This document shows, piece after piece, positions 52,913 through 62,983 of a stretch of 64,000 nt of DNA. Position numbers and translations under genes: made by a program. Numbering within the stretch: position 1 is the first letter of the stretch; each line of letters opens with the position of its first letter. Under the pieces are notes generated by a model, which worked only from the letters and a program-made list of their open reading frames with translations, was not told the DNA's origin and ran no database searches. The stretch is from Pseudofrankia sp. DC12. Lineage in GTDB: Bacteria > Actinomycetota > Actinomycetes > Frankiales > Frankiaceae. The stretch covers positions 1,446,378-1,510,377 of the forward strand of contig NZ_KQ031391.1 of the NCBI RefSeq assembly GCF_000966285.1, in the 5' to 3' direction.

Positions 52913-52922
52913 CCCAGGAGAG
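52913..52922. repeat. Target-site duplication of IS copy 3, right
   Basis: CCCAGGAGAG, identical to 50804-50813. Confidence 0.92.
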
Positions 52923-54024
52923 GCGCATGCACCAACGTCTTCGGGTCCGGGCGGTTCTGGCCGACGCGAACCACGAACGCGGCCGCTTCCTCGTCGAACT
53001 GGTCCAGGTAGACGGACTTCCAGTAGCTCTGCAGCTCACCCTTCGGGAAGAGGGGGTCGAGGGCGGACTGCGCCGTCCGGTACGGCACCGCCCTGCTCAT
53101 GTCTGCGAGCGGCCTGCCGAGCTCGGCGAGCTCCCGACACGCCAGTCGGCCCTCGTCCGGGTCGCCCGCGTACAAGGCGGCCGTGATGAACACATCGCGG
53201 TTGTGTACGGAGGGCGGGAATGCCGGCATCGCTGGCAACGACCAGAACATGGCCCGGCTGGTGACTTCGTCGGGGACATTGGACGCCCAGTCCCGCCATC
53301 TCGGCAGCACCTCGGCGGCAGCGTCGGCCGGGTAGACCACCAAGCCGTTCCAGACGACCTGGCCGAGCGGATAGGCCTCGAACTCGAACGACACCACCAC
53401 GCCGAAGTTACCGCCGCCGCCGCGCAGCGCCCAGAACAGGTCCTCGCGCTCGGACGCGCTGCATCGCACGATGTCGCCACGTGCCGTCACGACTTCGGCC
53501 GCGCGCAGTGCATCGCAGGCCAGCCCGTACTTGCGGTGCAGCCAGCCGATTCCGCCCCCGAGCGTCAGGCCAGCCACACCCGTGGTCGACACGACCCCGC
53601 CAGGTACCGCGAGCCCGTGCAGCTGCGTCTCGCGGTCCACGTCGCCCCAGGTCGCACCCCCCGCAACCCGCGCACGCCGCCGATCCGGGTCCACCCAGAC
53701 ACCCCGCATCGCAGACAGATCGATCATCAAACCGTCGTCGGTCGTGCAGGTCCCCGCGATGCTGTGGCCGCCGCCCCGGACCGCGACGAGGAGGTCGCGG
53801 TCCGTGGCAAGCTTGACGGCGTCGACGACGTCGGCTGCGCCGGTACACCGGACGATGAGACCTGGTCTGCGGTCGAGCATGGCATTCTGGATGATCCGCG
53901 CTTCGTCGTACCCGACATCGTCCGAGGTCAGAACCGTCCCCCGGAAGATCTCGCGGATCTCCTCCACCGTCTCATCCGACAGTGTCTGCCGCTCGCCTCC
54001 CAGCGTGAGCACCTGTACCGACAT
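52913..54024 (-). pseudogene. FAD-linked oxidase (BBE-like) gene, 5' part, cut by IS
   Basis: The first 370 codons of a PCMH-type FAD-binding oxidoreductase. It has the FAD segment LLVAVRGGGHSIAGTCTTDD with the His expected to carry covalent FAD, then GVAGLTLGGGIGWLHRKYGL, DIVRCSASEREDLFWALRGG and GGNFGVVVSFEFE. The second (Cys) flavin link of berberine bridge enzymes is replaced by Trp-Leu-His in GGGIGWLHR. The frame breaks at HAPLLG at the IS; the BBE end lies at 50479. Start ATG at 54024 with a GGGGGAGGGG site. Enzymes of this type oxidise sugars, alkaloids or antibiotic intermediates. Confidence 0.9.
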
Positions 54025-54520
54025 GGCGCGCCCCTCCCCCTCGTGCTCGCCGATGTCCCCCGGTCTGCACAGCTCTTCCTCCAGGGTCGCGCTAGGACCG
54101 GATTGTCGCAAGGCGTACCGGGACGGCAACCATGGGTCGCCATGATGGTGGGTCTGATGCTGGAGGCGAGGATCTGCCCGTCAGGATGACGGCGACCTGA
54201 CCGGAGGGGAGGGCAGGCCCACACGACGACCCCAGTGACGGCAACAGCGCCAGACACCGCCGAGCCGCTGGCGTGCTGGTGCTGCGCTACCACTCTCGCC
54301 CACGAGGTCCCTGTCGCCAGACCCGTGTGCCGATCCGGCAAAACCGCCCGCAGGCGGTGCTGGCAGCGCCGTGTGCGCACCCCGAGCGGGGTCTGCCAGA
54401 CCCACGGTGTACGCCTCCCGACCCACCAATCCGAGGCGTTCCGGCCGGGGTAGGCTCGCAACGAAGATCCGGCACGGTGGAAGCCCCGGCGCCGCGTCGG
54501 CCCAGCCTCGGGAGGCAATC
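54025..54520. other. Intergenic region between oxidase and haemoglobin genes
   Basis: No gene is well supported. A Cys-rich plus-strand frame (54235-54453, with LACWCCATTLAH) is open but lacks a clear ribosome binding site and family. The GTAGGCT at about 54449 could be part of the haemoglobin promoter. Confidence 0.35.
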
Positions 54521-54970
54521 GTGGGTTCCACGCTCTACGACGAGGTGGGCGGTCTCGACGGCCTGCGGCGCCTGTCCGCGGCGTTCTACGACCGGGTGCT
54601 CGCCGACGAGGTGCTCGCGCCCGTGTTCGCGCACTTCACCCCTACCCACCTCGATCACGTCGCCGTGTGGCTGGCGGAGGTGTTCGGCGGCCCTGCGGAC
54701 TTCTCGGCCCGCCTCGGCGGCCATCAGGCGCTGCTGCGCAGCCACCTCGGGCTCGGCATCCGCGACGAACACCGCCAGCGCTGGCTCGAGCTCATGGCCG
54801 CCGCGATCAACGAGGTACTCCCAGGCCGGCCGGAGCTGGCTGCGGTGCTCATGGACTACTTCGGCTGGGGCACCGCCATAGCCCAGGTCGTCTCGCAGGA
54901 CCCGGTCGGCACCGATCTCGGCGACCCCGGCCCTACTCCCCGATGGGGACACGAGGGTCTCCTCGGCTGA
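54521..54970 (+). CDS. Truncated haemoglobin, group II (TrHbO-like)
   Basis: A 149-residue 2-over-2 globin. Marks: LYDEVGGLDGLRRLSAAFYD, VLADEVLAPVFAHFTPTHLD, VAVWLAEVFGGPADFSARLG and GHQALLRSHLGLGI with the proximal His, then QRWLELMAAAI with the Trp (G8) that is characteristic of group II. Such proteins bind O2 or NO and are linked to oxidative-stress handling. GTG start at 54521 with a GGAGG site; a GTG start is common here. The C-terminal 20 residues are disordered. Confidence 0.88.
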   Translation: MGSTLYDEVGGLDGLRRLSAAFYDRVLADEVLAPVFAHFTPTHLDHVAVWLAEVFGGPADFSARLGGHQALLRSHLGLGIRDEHRQRWLELMAAAINEVLPGRPELAAVLMDYFGWGTAIAQVVSQDPVGTDLGDPGPTPRWGHEGLLG

Positions 54971-55084
54971 CCCGCTCGGTCCCCGCAGGGTGTGATCGGC
55001 TGCGGGCCCGGTTTGCCAAACGCAGGCCTGCGACCCCGGTCCGTCGCGATCAGCATGTCGGCGTCCGTGCTGGCGGGGTAGGCG

Positions 55085-55335
55085 TCAGAACGCCTCGTCC
55101 TCGGCGCGGGTCAGGTCGACCAGCCTGCCGGTGGTGAGATCGGTGACGAGGGTGGCGACGGTGCCGTGGTGGCGGGTCAGCGTGTGGCTGACGCGGAGAG
55201 TCCGGCGGTAGGAGGTGCCCGGCGTGGTCGAAGACCTCACCGGCGAGCGTGGCGTTCGCCGCCGCGAGCAGCCTGGCCTGGGTGTCCTGATCGCACCGGG
55301 CGAGTCCCGGGGATCGTTCTACGGTGGGCTCCCAC
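55085..55335 (-). pseudogene. Frameshifted gene relic of unknown family
   Basis: Two frames join into one apparent protein end: ARCDQDTQARLLAAANATLA then GEVFDHAG in the first, continuing TSYRRTLRVSHTLTRHHGTV then TDLTTGRLVDLTRAEDEAF and a stop at 55085 in the second. A one-base shift near 55222 separates them. The text looks genuine (charged, good codons) but I cannot name the family. Confidence 0.35.
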
Positions 55336-55362
55336 GGTGGCGGGCGTGGAGGAGGATCACGA

Positions 55363-56544
55363 TTGGAGATTGACTTCGCCGATCCGGGGTTCCTGCGGGA
55401 CCCGTACCCGACGCTCGCTCGGCTGCGGGAGCACGCTCCGGTGAGCTGGCACGCCGGTACGGGCCGGTGGCTGGCGGCGAGCCACGCCGCGGCCGGCGCG
55501 GTGCTGCGCGACCGCAGCCTCGGCCGGCTCTGGCAGGACAAGGAGCCCGCGGCCTTCTTCGCGCCCTTCAACCTGCTGCACCGCAACCAGATGATGGAGA
55601 ACGAACCGCCGGCGCATACCCGGCTGCGGTCGCTGGTCGCGCAGGCGTTCAGCCGCGGCCACGTTGAGCGCCTGCGCCCGGCGGTGGCGGCCGAGGCCAC
55701 GGCGCTGCTGGCCGCGGCCGGGCCGGACTTCGACCTGCTCGCCGACGTCGCCGAGCCGCTCGCCGTCACGGTCATCGCCGAACTGCTCGGCGTGCCCCGC
55801 GAGGACCGGCACCGGCTGCGGCCGTGGTCGGCCGCGATCGTGCGGATGTACGAGGTGGCGCCGTCGCCCGCTACCGAGGCCGCGGCGGTCACGGCCGCCG
55901 GCGAGTTCGCCGGCTACCTGCGCCGGCTTGCCGCGCGCCGCCGCGACGACCCGCGCGACGACCTGATCAGCCATCTGGTGGCCGCGCGCGACGGCACCGA
56001 CCGTCTGTCCGCCGACGAGCTGGTCGCCTCGGCGATCCTGCTGCTCAACGCCGGCCATGAGGCCTCGGTGAACGCGCTCGGCGGCGGGGTGGTGGCCCTG
56101 CTGCGGCAGCCGGACCAGCTGGCCCGGCTGCGCGCCGACCGTACGCTCATCCCGGCCGCGGTCGAGGAGATGATCCGCTACGACCCGCCGCTGCACCTGT
56201 TCATCCGCACCGCCACCGCGGACGTCACGGTCGCCGGCGTCACGATCCCGGCCGGGGCCGAGGTGGCCGCGTTACTCGGCGCCGCCAACCGCGACCCGGC
56301 GGTCTTCGCCGACCCGGACTCCTTCGACGCGGGCCGCGACCCCAATCCCCATGTGGGCTTCGGTGCCGGCCTGCACTTCTGCCTCGGCGCGCCGCTGGCC
56401 CGCATCGAGCTGCAGGCAGCCCTGGCCGCGCTCCTCGACCACGCCCCGACCTGGGCGCTGGCCGCCGAACCGGTCCAACGCCCCACCTTCGTCCTGCGCG
56501 GCTACACCGCCGTCCTGTTGACCCAGCCACCACCACATGCCTGA
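55363..56544 (+). CDS. Cytochrome P450, 393 aa
   Basis: A soluble bacterial P450 monooxygenase. The heme-binding loop FGAGLHFCLGAPLAR has its Cys ligand near residue 340, the ExxR motif is EEMIRYDPP, and the I-helix oxygen-binding segment is LLLNAGHEASVNALG, with Ser in place of the usual Thr. The N-terminus reads LEIDFADPGFLRDPYPTLAR and has no membrane anchor. I chose the TTG at 55363 because GGAGGAGG at 55347-55354 sits at the right distance and there is no nearer ATG or GTG. No ferredoxin gene is adjacent. The substrate is unknown. Confidence 0.88.
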   Translation: MEIDFADPGFLRDPYPTLARLREHAPVSWHAGTGRWLAASHAAAGAVLRDRSLGRLWQDKEPAAFFAPFNLLHRNQMMENEPPAHTRLRSLVAQAFSRGHVERLRPAVAAEATALLAAAGPDFDLLADVAEPLAVTVIAELLGVPREDRHRLRPWSAAIVRMYEVAPSPATEAAAVTAAGEFAGYLRRLAARRRDDPRDDLISHLVAARDGTDRLSADELVASAILLLNAGHEASVNALGGGVVALLRQPDQLARLRADRTLIPAAVEEMIRYDPPLHLFIRTATADVTVAGVTIPAGAEVAALLGAANRDPAVFADPDSFDAGRDPNPHVGFGAGLHFCLGAPLARIELQAALAALLDHAPTWALAAEPVQRPTFVLRGYTAVLLTQPPPHA

Positions 56545-56778
56545 ACCGTTTGGCTGGGGAATGGCGCGGCCGACCGACCCGCCTCCGGGCGGGGTCGCTG
56601 GGCGTAAGCTCACAGGCGGTTTAAGTGAATGCGAAGGGTCCGTCTGATGAACGGCGAAGGGATGGGCCGTGTCGGCGGAAGAAACCTGGAGACCTGGCGG
56701 TCAACCGCGCGTCGTCTCGCTCGGGCCGGCCTGCCTCCTGCGACGGGCGCGCCTACCGGCGCTGTCCTCGGTCACCCG

Positions 56779-57696
56779 ATGAGCAGGCGCATGAAGACGA
56801 CGACCGGCCGACGTTCGCACGGTGGGGGCCGACGGTCATCAGGGCCGCTGCGGGCCGCGCAGACGTTCTGGCAGTTGCCAGACGACGACCTCGACCAGCT
56901 TCTGCGGCTGGCGCCCCACACCGATCAGGTGGAGCTGAAGCTGCTCGTGCCCAGCGGCGCCCACGAGCAGACCTGCGCGGCCCTCGGCGTCCAGTTCGCC
57001 CACGCTCCCGGCCAGCGGGTCTACTACCTCGACACACCCGACCGGCAACTGCACCGCCACGGCGTCATCGCCCGTGTCCGCAGCATCCGCCACCGCAGCG
57101 ACGACTCCGTGGTCAAACTGCGCCCGATCGCCCCCGCTGACATCCCCGACTCGCTGCGCCGGTCCAAGAACTGCGTCGTCGAGATCGACGGGATGCCCGG
57201 AAACTACGTCTGCTCCGCGGCGCTCAAGACCCGACTCGATACCCAGGACGTAGCGGCAGCCATCGCGCAGGGCCGTCCCCTGCGTGCCCTGTTCTCCCCC
57301 CGGCAGCGTGCCGTGCTCACCCCGCGCCTGCCTCGCCACCTGTCGATCGATGACCTGACCGCGTTCGGCCCCGTCGACGCCCGCCGCCACAAACTCACCC
57401 CGGCCGGCTTCGACCGGACCCTGCTCGCCGAACAATGGACCTTCCCCGACCAGACCCAGCTGCTCGAACTGTCGACCCGCTGCGCACCCGACCACACCCT
57501 GGACACCGCCGCGCACACCGCCGCGATGCTGCGCGCGCACGGCGTCGACCTCAACGGCCCGCAACAGACCAAGACCTCGGCGACCCTCGAATTCTTCACC
57601 ACCCTGGCCACCGGTGGCGATCATCCGGGCGGCACCCGCCGCGCGGGCGAGGCCGGCAGACGTGAGCGCACCGCCAGGGCCGCCCGCCGTCGATGA
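56779..57696 (+). CDS. CYTH-like domain protein
   Basis: The central part, HTDQVELKLLVPSGA, then VYYLDTPDRQLHRHGVIARV and RHRSDDSVVKLRPI, is the pattern of CYTH/triphosphate-tunnel proteins: 'E.K..v', a DTpd..L...g..lR.R block and K-rich strands. Residues after about 150 (CVVEIDGMPGNYVCSAALK, PLRALFSPRQRAVL) continue the barrel. Such domains act on nucleoside or inorganic triphosphates. The start is uncertain: ATG at 56779 gives 305 residues, while an upstream ATG at 56629 would add 50 poorly conserved residues. The C-terminus is Arg-rich. Confidence 0.65.
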   Translation: MSRRMKTTTGRRSHGGGRRSSGPLRAAQTFWQLPDDDLDQLLRLAPHTDQVELKLLVPSGAHEQTCAALGVQFAHAPGQRVYYLDTPDRQLHRHGVIARVRSIRHRSDDSVVKLRPIAPADIPDSLRRSKNCVVEIDGMPGNYVCSAALKTRLDTQDVAAAIAQGRPLRALFSPRQRAVLTPRLPRHLSIDDLTAFGPVDARRHKLTPAGFDRTLLAEQWTFPDQTQLLELSTRCAPDHTLDTAAHTAAMLRAHGVDLNGPQQTKTSATLEFFTTLATGGDHPGGTRRAGEAGRRERTARAARRR

Positions 57697-57721
57697 CGAA
57701 TCCGCCGATGACGAATCCGCC
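57692..57721. repeat. 15 bp tandem duplication at convergent gene ends
   Basis: GATGACGAATCCGCC occurs twice in a row, 57692-57706 and 57707-57721, spanning the stop of the CYTH gene and the last bases before the stop of the convergent PBP gene. It may be a slippage product; I saw no hairpin. Confidence 0.6.
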
Positions 57722-57724
57722 GGC

Positions 57725-59587
57725 CTAGTAGCTGGACAGGAAGTGCTGGACTTCGGGGGCGGCGAACTGCGCACCGTAGCCGGCGTTGAGGACGAGGCAG
57801 GCGACCGCGATGTCCTGGGCCGGGTCGAAAGCCACGAACCAGCTGTTGGGCTGCCCCTGGTTGTCGACGTCCGCGGTTCCTGTCTTGGCGTAGACGGTCG
57901 GGCCGAACCCGAGGCCGGCGGCCGTGCCCTCGGTGACCACATCGCGCATCATGGTTTTCAGCTGTGAGTCGACACCGGCGGGCAGGGGCGTCGCAGTGGT
58001 CTGCGCGGCACCGGGCAGCAGGATGGGCTGTTCGAAGGTCCCGGCTGCGACAGTGGCCGCGACCGAGGCCATCGCGAGCGGAGACGCGGTGATGTGGCCC
58101 TGGCCGAACATGTTCTGGGCCAGCTCGGAGCCACTGGCACTCGCCGGCTGGTTGTAATAGGTGCCCGGTTTGCCGAGACCGATGTCCCAGGGCTGGTTGA
58201 GGCCGAAGTATTCCTTGGCGACCGCGGCGAGGCGGCCGTCGCTCTCGTTCTGCCACCACTGGCTGAAGGCGTTGTTGCAGGACTGGGCGAAGTCGTAGGA
58301 CAGCGGCGTCGACGCCGGCTCGGACTCGTTCTTGTCGTTGTGGTAGCTGATGCCCTGCACCGTGTAGACGGCGGGGCAGGCGACCGGGGTGCTCGCGGTA
58401 AGGACCCCCTGGCTGATCAGCGCGGCCGCGGTGATGATTTTTCCGGTCGAACCTGGTGCCACCGCGGCGGTAAGCGCGAAGTCGTTGTAACCGGCGTTGT
58501 TGGCGATCGCCAGGATCTGGCCGGTCGACGGCTGGATGGCGACGAGCGAACTCTGCGGGTGCTCCGCGACGGCGCTGCGGGCGGCCTGCTCCGCCTTGGC
58601 GCTGATGGTGGTGGCCAGGGTGGCGTCGACCGGCGCGGAGATCGTTGCCTGGCTGTCCTTGACCGGCGTGCCGTCCGCGGACTGGATCTCGACGGCGAGT
58701 CCCGGCTGCCCGAGGTCCTTGGGCGGGCTGGCCTTCAGTACTCCCGCGATCGTGTTCAGGCCCGCGTCCTGATAAGAGGTTAGGTTGTTGCCAGTGGAGT
58801 CGAGGATGGACGTCGCCTTCGGAGCCATCGGTACGGCGGCGAGGTGGGTGGTCGCGGTGAGGTTCGGTGCGAGGTCGTCAGGTGCCCACGCGATGGACCA
58901 CGCTGGCGAGTCTGGCTTCTGATAGGCGACCAACGACGAGTGGTAGCTCCAGGTACCGCTGATCGTCGCGGTACCTGCCGGGGCCGCGACCTGGGCGGTC
59001 ACTGCGATGGCGACCTTGACCCGCGGCGTCGACACGGTCGCGGTCGGCGTACTTTCGGTCAGCGCGGTGGCGCCCGTGGGCGAGCCGCTCAGCGTCCCGA
59101 GATGGAGGCCCTGGCGGTACGCGGCGAGCGCCGTCTCGGCGGCCCGCGGGCTGTCGGTGTAGCCGGCCGCCAACCCGAGGTTCCCGGCCCCCCACGCGCT
59201 CAGGAACGCGGTGGTGATCTGCTCGCCGTCCTGTTCCGGGGTGGTTCCCGTCGGCACGAACCCGACGACAGGATGGCTCTTCTTGCCCGGCGCGATCACA
59301 GTCACGATGGTCGCGGCGACGCCGACCACGACGACCGCTGCCACGGCCGTCACGAGCGTCATGAACTTCCACGACCTGCGGGCCCTGTGGCGTCTGCCCG
59401 GGTGAGCCGCGTCCTGCCCTTCACGCCCCGTGCCCGGGTGAGGCGGGTCCTGCCACCCACGTCCCGGGTCCGGGCGAGGCGGGTCCTGCCTGTAGTACTC
59501 CGCGTCCAAGTCGGCGGAGTTCTCCGACTCGTACTCCCTGTCTACCCAGCGGCGGTCTTCGCTCGGATCCGGCGCCCACGGGTCCAT
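57725..59587 (-). CDS. Penicillin-binding protein (class B-like transpeptidase)
   Basis: A 620-residue bitopic protein. It has a charged cytosolic N-terminus, one membrane helix (LVTAVAAVVVVGVAATIVTV, residues 78-97), an NTF2-like MecA_N-type domain (about 110-240) and a transpeptidase domain. The catalytic motifs are SxxK as Ser380-Thr-Gly-Lys383 in VAPGSTGKIITA, SxN as Ser436-Cys-Asn438 in FAQSCNNAFS, and KTG at 568-570 in YAKTGTADVD. It cross-links peptidoglycan outside the membrane. The ATG at 59587 is chosen because the upstream extension is low-complexity (Met/Gly/Pro). Confidence 0.85.
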   Translation of the reverse strand: MDPWAPDPSEDRRWVDREYESENSADLDAEYYRQDPPRPDPGRGWQDPPHPGTGREGQDAAHPGRRHRARRSWKFMTLVTAVAAVVVVGVAATIVTVIAPGKKSHPVVGFVPTGTTPEQDGEQITTAFLSAWGAGNLGLAAGYTDSPRAAETALAAYRQGLHLGTLSGSPTGATALTESTPTATVSTPRVKVAIAVTAQVAAPAGTATISGTWSYHSSLVAYQKPDSPAWSIAWAPDDLAPNLTATTHLAAVPMAPKATSILDSTGNNLTSYQDAGLNTIAGVLKASPPKDLGQPGLAVEIQSADGTPVKDSQATISAPVDATLATTISAKAEQAARSAVAEHPQSSLVAIQPSTGQILAIANNAGYNDFALTAAVAPGSTGKIITAAALISQGVLTASTPVACPAVYTVQGISYHNDKNESEPASTPLSYDFAQSCNNAFSQWWQNESDGRLAAVAKEYFGLNQPWDIGLGKPGTYYNQPASASGSELAQNMFGQGHITASPLAMASVAATVAAGTFEQPILLPGAAQTTATPLPAGVDSQLKTMMRDVVTEGTAAGLGFGPTVYAKTGTADVDNQGQPNSWFVAFDPAQDIAVACLVLNAGYGAQFAAPEVQHFLSSY

Positions 59588-60262
59588 ACCGCGCACGCTA
59601 CGGGCGGCGCTACATGCCGTCAAAGGCGGACACAAGCCCCCGTTGACGATCAGCGCGAAGCCCAGGGCACGAGCGTGGCCCGCGGGCTGCTCACAGCCGC
59701 TCTGCGGCATCTTCATGCCCGGCTTCATGCCCGGCCCCATCCGCATGCCGGGGTCCGGGCATGGCGACGGGGCCTGCGGGCGAGTCTGTGGTGGCCGTCG
59801 CGGCGGCGTTGGGCATGGCGGGCTGCTTTCCTCGCGACGAGTGGACGGCCAGTCCGACCGCCCGAAGGACGTCAGCGGCGGCGGAGCCCGGACCGGGGGA
59901 CGCTCCCCCACCGACACCGGGCAGCGCCCTCCGGCGAACCGGATCGGCTGGCACGCCAGCAGCCTGGCAACACCCCGGCCGGAGCGTCAGCCATGGTTGT
60001 CATTCCGAGCCTGATCCTGACGAGATCCCGCCCGGACCGGGCTTGATCCTGGCGTCGCGCACATTGAACGGACGTTGGAGGCCCGGCGCTTCACCTATGA
60101 CCCCATTTGGTTGATGCGCGGCCTGACCGAACTGCACCTGGAGTTCACTCCAGTTCCGCAGCACCGTTGACTGGTCCGAAGCAGGGCCGCGCCGCCAGCT
60201 GACGGCGACCGCGATCGCCATCGCTGCCGTGAACGTCGCTCGCCGCCGCGAGACGAGGCCCG
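59588..60262. other. Intergenic region with a short P450-like tail relic
   Basis: There is no complete gene. On the plus strand, 60051-60170 reads HIERTLEARRFTYDPIWLMR, then GLTELHLEFTPVPQHR and stop, which resembles the C-terminal end of some cytochrome P450s. The rest is low-complexity sequence with Met/Gly/Pro-rich readings on the minus strand. Confidence 0.35.
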
Positions 60263-62881
60263 TTACCTCGGGCGGCCGCGGGGAGCGACGCGGCGGGTCG
60301 GGGGCGCCGTGGTCGGGTCATCCGGCCAGGGGTGACGCGGGTAGCGCCCCCGCAGTTCCGAGCGGACCCGCGGGTAGCCGGACCGCCAGAACGACGCCAG
60401 GTCGCCTGTGACGGCCACCGGGCGGCCCGCCGGCGAGAGCAGGTGCAGGACGACGGGAACGCGACCGTCCGCGACGGCCGGCACCCGTTCCCAGCCGAAC
60501 ACCTCGGCGATCTTCACGGCCAGGACCGGACCGCCGGTATCGCCGTAGTCGAGCCGCACCCGCGATCCACTCGGCACCTCCACCCGCTCCGGCGCCAGCT
60601 CGTCCAACCGGCCCGCCTGCGGCCAGGGCAGCAGGCGTCGCAGCGCCGCCCCGGCGTCGACGCGTTCCAGGTCCGCGCGACGCCGCGCGTCCCGTAGCTC
60701 CGCCCCGAGCCAGGCAGGCGCTGCCTCCAGCAGCGCCGCGTCGCTCACGTCCGGCCAGGGATCACCCAGGACGCGGTGGCAGAAGGCGAGCCGTTCCCGC
60801 AGCCCGACCGCGTCGCGGGTCCACCGCAGCACCGCGAGCCCCTCCCGGCGCAGCCCGTCGAGGACCGCGGCTTCCAGGAGTGACCGATCGGGCTGGGCCA
60901 GCGGGCGTTCGGCCAGGACGATCGCGCCGAGGCGGTCGACCCGGCGGGCGACGACGTCACCGCCGGACCAGCCGACCTCGTCGACGCTGCCCAGGAGGGC
61001 CGCGCCCGCTTCGCGTGCGGTCGCCGCGTCGAGCGTGACGGCCAGGCGCACGCGGGCCGAGGTTCGCCCGGCGCCGCGGTCCGCGACCGCGATGGCCAGC
61101 CACTCCGCGCCGGTGAGGGCCGAGCCGCCGGTCAGCTCCGCGGCTGTTCCACCGGCCATCAGGTAAGTTGCCCCGCCCTGGTCGCGCGCCCGGGCGAGCC
61201 GCTCCGGGAAGGCGAGCCCGACGACGAGCCCCGCCGCGAGGTCGTCGGTGACCCCGTCATCAGGCGCTTTGCCGGCGGGGGCGGCCGGCTCGGCGGCCGG
61301 GCGCAACCGCCGGGCTTCGTCCCGCCACCGGGCGGACGCGGCCCGGTCGGCGTTCGCGCGCAGGCGGCGCCAGGCCGCCACGAGGTCGTCGGACGGCCCC
61401 GCGCCCGCCGGTCCCTCCCCCGACAGGATCGCCACCACCTCGGCCGCGCGCCGGGCGCCGACGGCAGGAGTGCCGTCGATCAGCGCCCTCGCCAGCCGGG
61501 GGTGCGCCCCCACCGCGGCGATCGCCCGTCCCCGCGGCGTCACGCGCCCGGCGGCGTCCACCGCTCCGAGCGCGCGCAGGGTTGCCCCAGCAGCCTCCAT
61601 CGCGCCCGCCGGCGGGTCGCTGAGCAGCTCGAGCCCGGCTCCGCCGGGACTGCCCCAGACCGCGAGGTCCAGAGCGAAGCCGGTCAGGTCGGCGACGGCG
61701 ATCTCCGGTTCGGCCTGGGCGGGCAGCCGGTCGTGCTCGGCGGCGGACCAGCAGCGGTACACCCGGCCCGGCGCCTCCCGACCGGCGCGGCCGGCCCGCT
61801 GGCTGGCGGACGACCGCGATACCCGCACGGTCACGAGGGAACCCAGCCCACGGGCGTGATCCATCCGAGGCGAGCGGGCCAGGCCCGCGTCGACCACGAC
61901 CCGGACCCCGGGCACGGTGACGCTGCTCTCCGCCACCGCGGTCGCCAGCACGACCCGGCGGCGTGGTCCGGCCCGCAACGCGGCGTCCTGGGTCTGGCCG
62001 GACTGCTGGCCGTGCAGGGTGACGACGTCCACCGAGTCCCGGTGGCCCGCGATCCGGCCGGCGACCGCGGCGATCTCGCCGGCCCCGGGCAGGAAGACGA
62101 GCACGTCCCCGGACGTCTCCCGCAGGGCCCGCCCGATGGTCGCGGCGACGTGGTCGAGCAGCCGCGGGTCGACCCGCAGGCCGTGCGCCGCCGTGATCGC
62201 AACCGGTGCCGGGGCCCAGACCACGTCGACGTCGAACAGCGGGGCATCCGTGCCCACGACGGGCGCCGCCGGCCCGGAGCCGCCGAGCAGGCCGGCGAGC
62301 CGCCGTGTGTCGGCGGTCGCCGAGGTCGCGAGCACCATCAGGTCAGGGCGCAACGTCGCGCGGACGTCGAGCAGGAACGCGAGGCCCAGGTCGGCGTCGA
62401 GGTGCCGCTCATGGCACTCGTCAAGGATCACGACGCCGGTCCCGGGCAGCTCCGGGTCGCGCTGCAACCGCCGGACGAGCACCCCCGTCGTCACCACCTC
62501 GACCCGGGTGGACGGCCCCACTCGGCGGTCGCCGCGGATCGTGTAGCCGACCGCCCCACCGACCTCACCGCCGGCGTCGCCGCCGGCGTCGCCGCCGGCG
62601 AGGGAAGCCATCCGCCGCGCCGCCGCCCGGACGGCGACGCGCCGCGGTTCCGCGACCAGGACCCGGCCGCTGACCTCGTCCGCCAGCGCCAGCGGGACCA
62701 GCGTCGTCTTGCCCGTGCCGGGCGGCGCCACCAGCACGGCGGCCCCGCCCGCATCGGCTCCGTCCGGGGCGGCGCCGGGGCCGCGAGTAGAACGCCCGTC
62801 GCCGGTCAGCGCGGCGATGAGCGCGGGCAGGACGTCCCGGACGGGCAGGTCCACCCCGGTGGCCGCGCGGTCGGGCAACAT
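60263..62881 (-). CDS. hrpB: ATP-dependent RNA helicase HrpB
   Basis: An 872-residue DExH-box helicase. Motif I is VAPPGTGKTTLVPLAL (residues 52-60), motif II is DECHERH, motif III is SATADT, and motif VI is QRAGRAGREAPGRVYR. The HA2 and HrpB C-terminal regions follow (AEPEIAVADLTGFALDLAVW, then RVRLDYGDTGGPVLAVKIAE and EVFGWERVPAVADGRVPVVL). HrpB acts on RNA; its exact substrate is poorly known. A Gly/Asp-rich insert (GGDAGGDAGGEVGGAVG) lies between motif I and Ib. Start ATG at 62881; an ATG 15 codons upstream is also possible. Confidence 0.88.
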   Translation of the reverse strand: MLPDRAATGVDLPVRDVLPALIAALTGDGRSTRGPGAAPDGADAGGAAVLVAPPGTGKTTLVPLALADEVSGRVLVAEPRRVAVRAAARRMASLAGGDAGGDAGGEVGGAVGYTIRGDRRVGPSTRVEVVTTGVLVRRLQRDPELPGTGVVILDECHERHLDADLGLAFLLDVRATLRPDLMVLATSATADTRRLAGLLGGSGPAAPVVGTDAPLFDVDVVWAPAPVAITAAHGLRVDPRLLDHVAATIGRALRETSGDVLVFLPGAGEIAAVAGRIAGHRDSVDVVTLHGQQSGQTQDAALRAGPRRRVVLATAVAESSVTVPGVRVVVDAGLARSPRMDHARGLGSLVTVRVSRSSASQRAGRAGREAPGRVYRCWSAAEHDRLPAQAEPEIAVADLTGFALDLAVWGSPGGAGLELLSDPPAGAMEAAGATLRALGAVDAAGRVTPRGRAIAAVGAHPRLARALIDGTPAVGARRAAEVVAILSGEGPAGAGPSDDLVAAWRRLRANADRAASARWRDEARRLRPAAEPAAPAGKAPDDGVTDDLAAGLVVGLAFPERLARARDQGGATYLMAGGTAAELTGGSALTGAEWLAIAVADRGAGRTSARVRLAVTLDAATAREAGAALLGSVDEVGWSGGDVVARRVDRLGAIVLAERPLAQPDRSLLEAAVLDGLRREGLAVLRWTRDAVGLRERLAFCHRVLGDPWPDVSDAALLEAAPAWLGAELRDARRRADLERVDAGAALRRLLPWPQAGRLDELAPERVEVPSGSRVRLDYGDTGGPVLAVKIAEVFGWERVPAVADGRVPVVLHLLSPAGRPVAVTGDLASFWRSGYPRVRSELRGRYPRHPWPDDPTTAPPTRRVAPRGRPR

Positions 62882-62983
62882 GCGGCCAGTGTCCCATCGA
62901 CGATCACGCATCGCGACCCACGGCCGTCGTTCGGGCGGCGGTGGGAAGCTCGGCCCGTAGACACGCGCCGGCGGGCCGAGCGG

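Noticed and set aside
54235-54453. Cys-rich 72-aa small protein
   Set aside because: No clear ribosome binding site, no recognisable zinc-finger spacing and a disordered end; not enough to call a gene.
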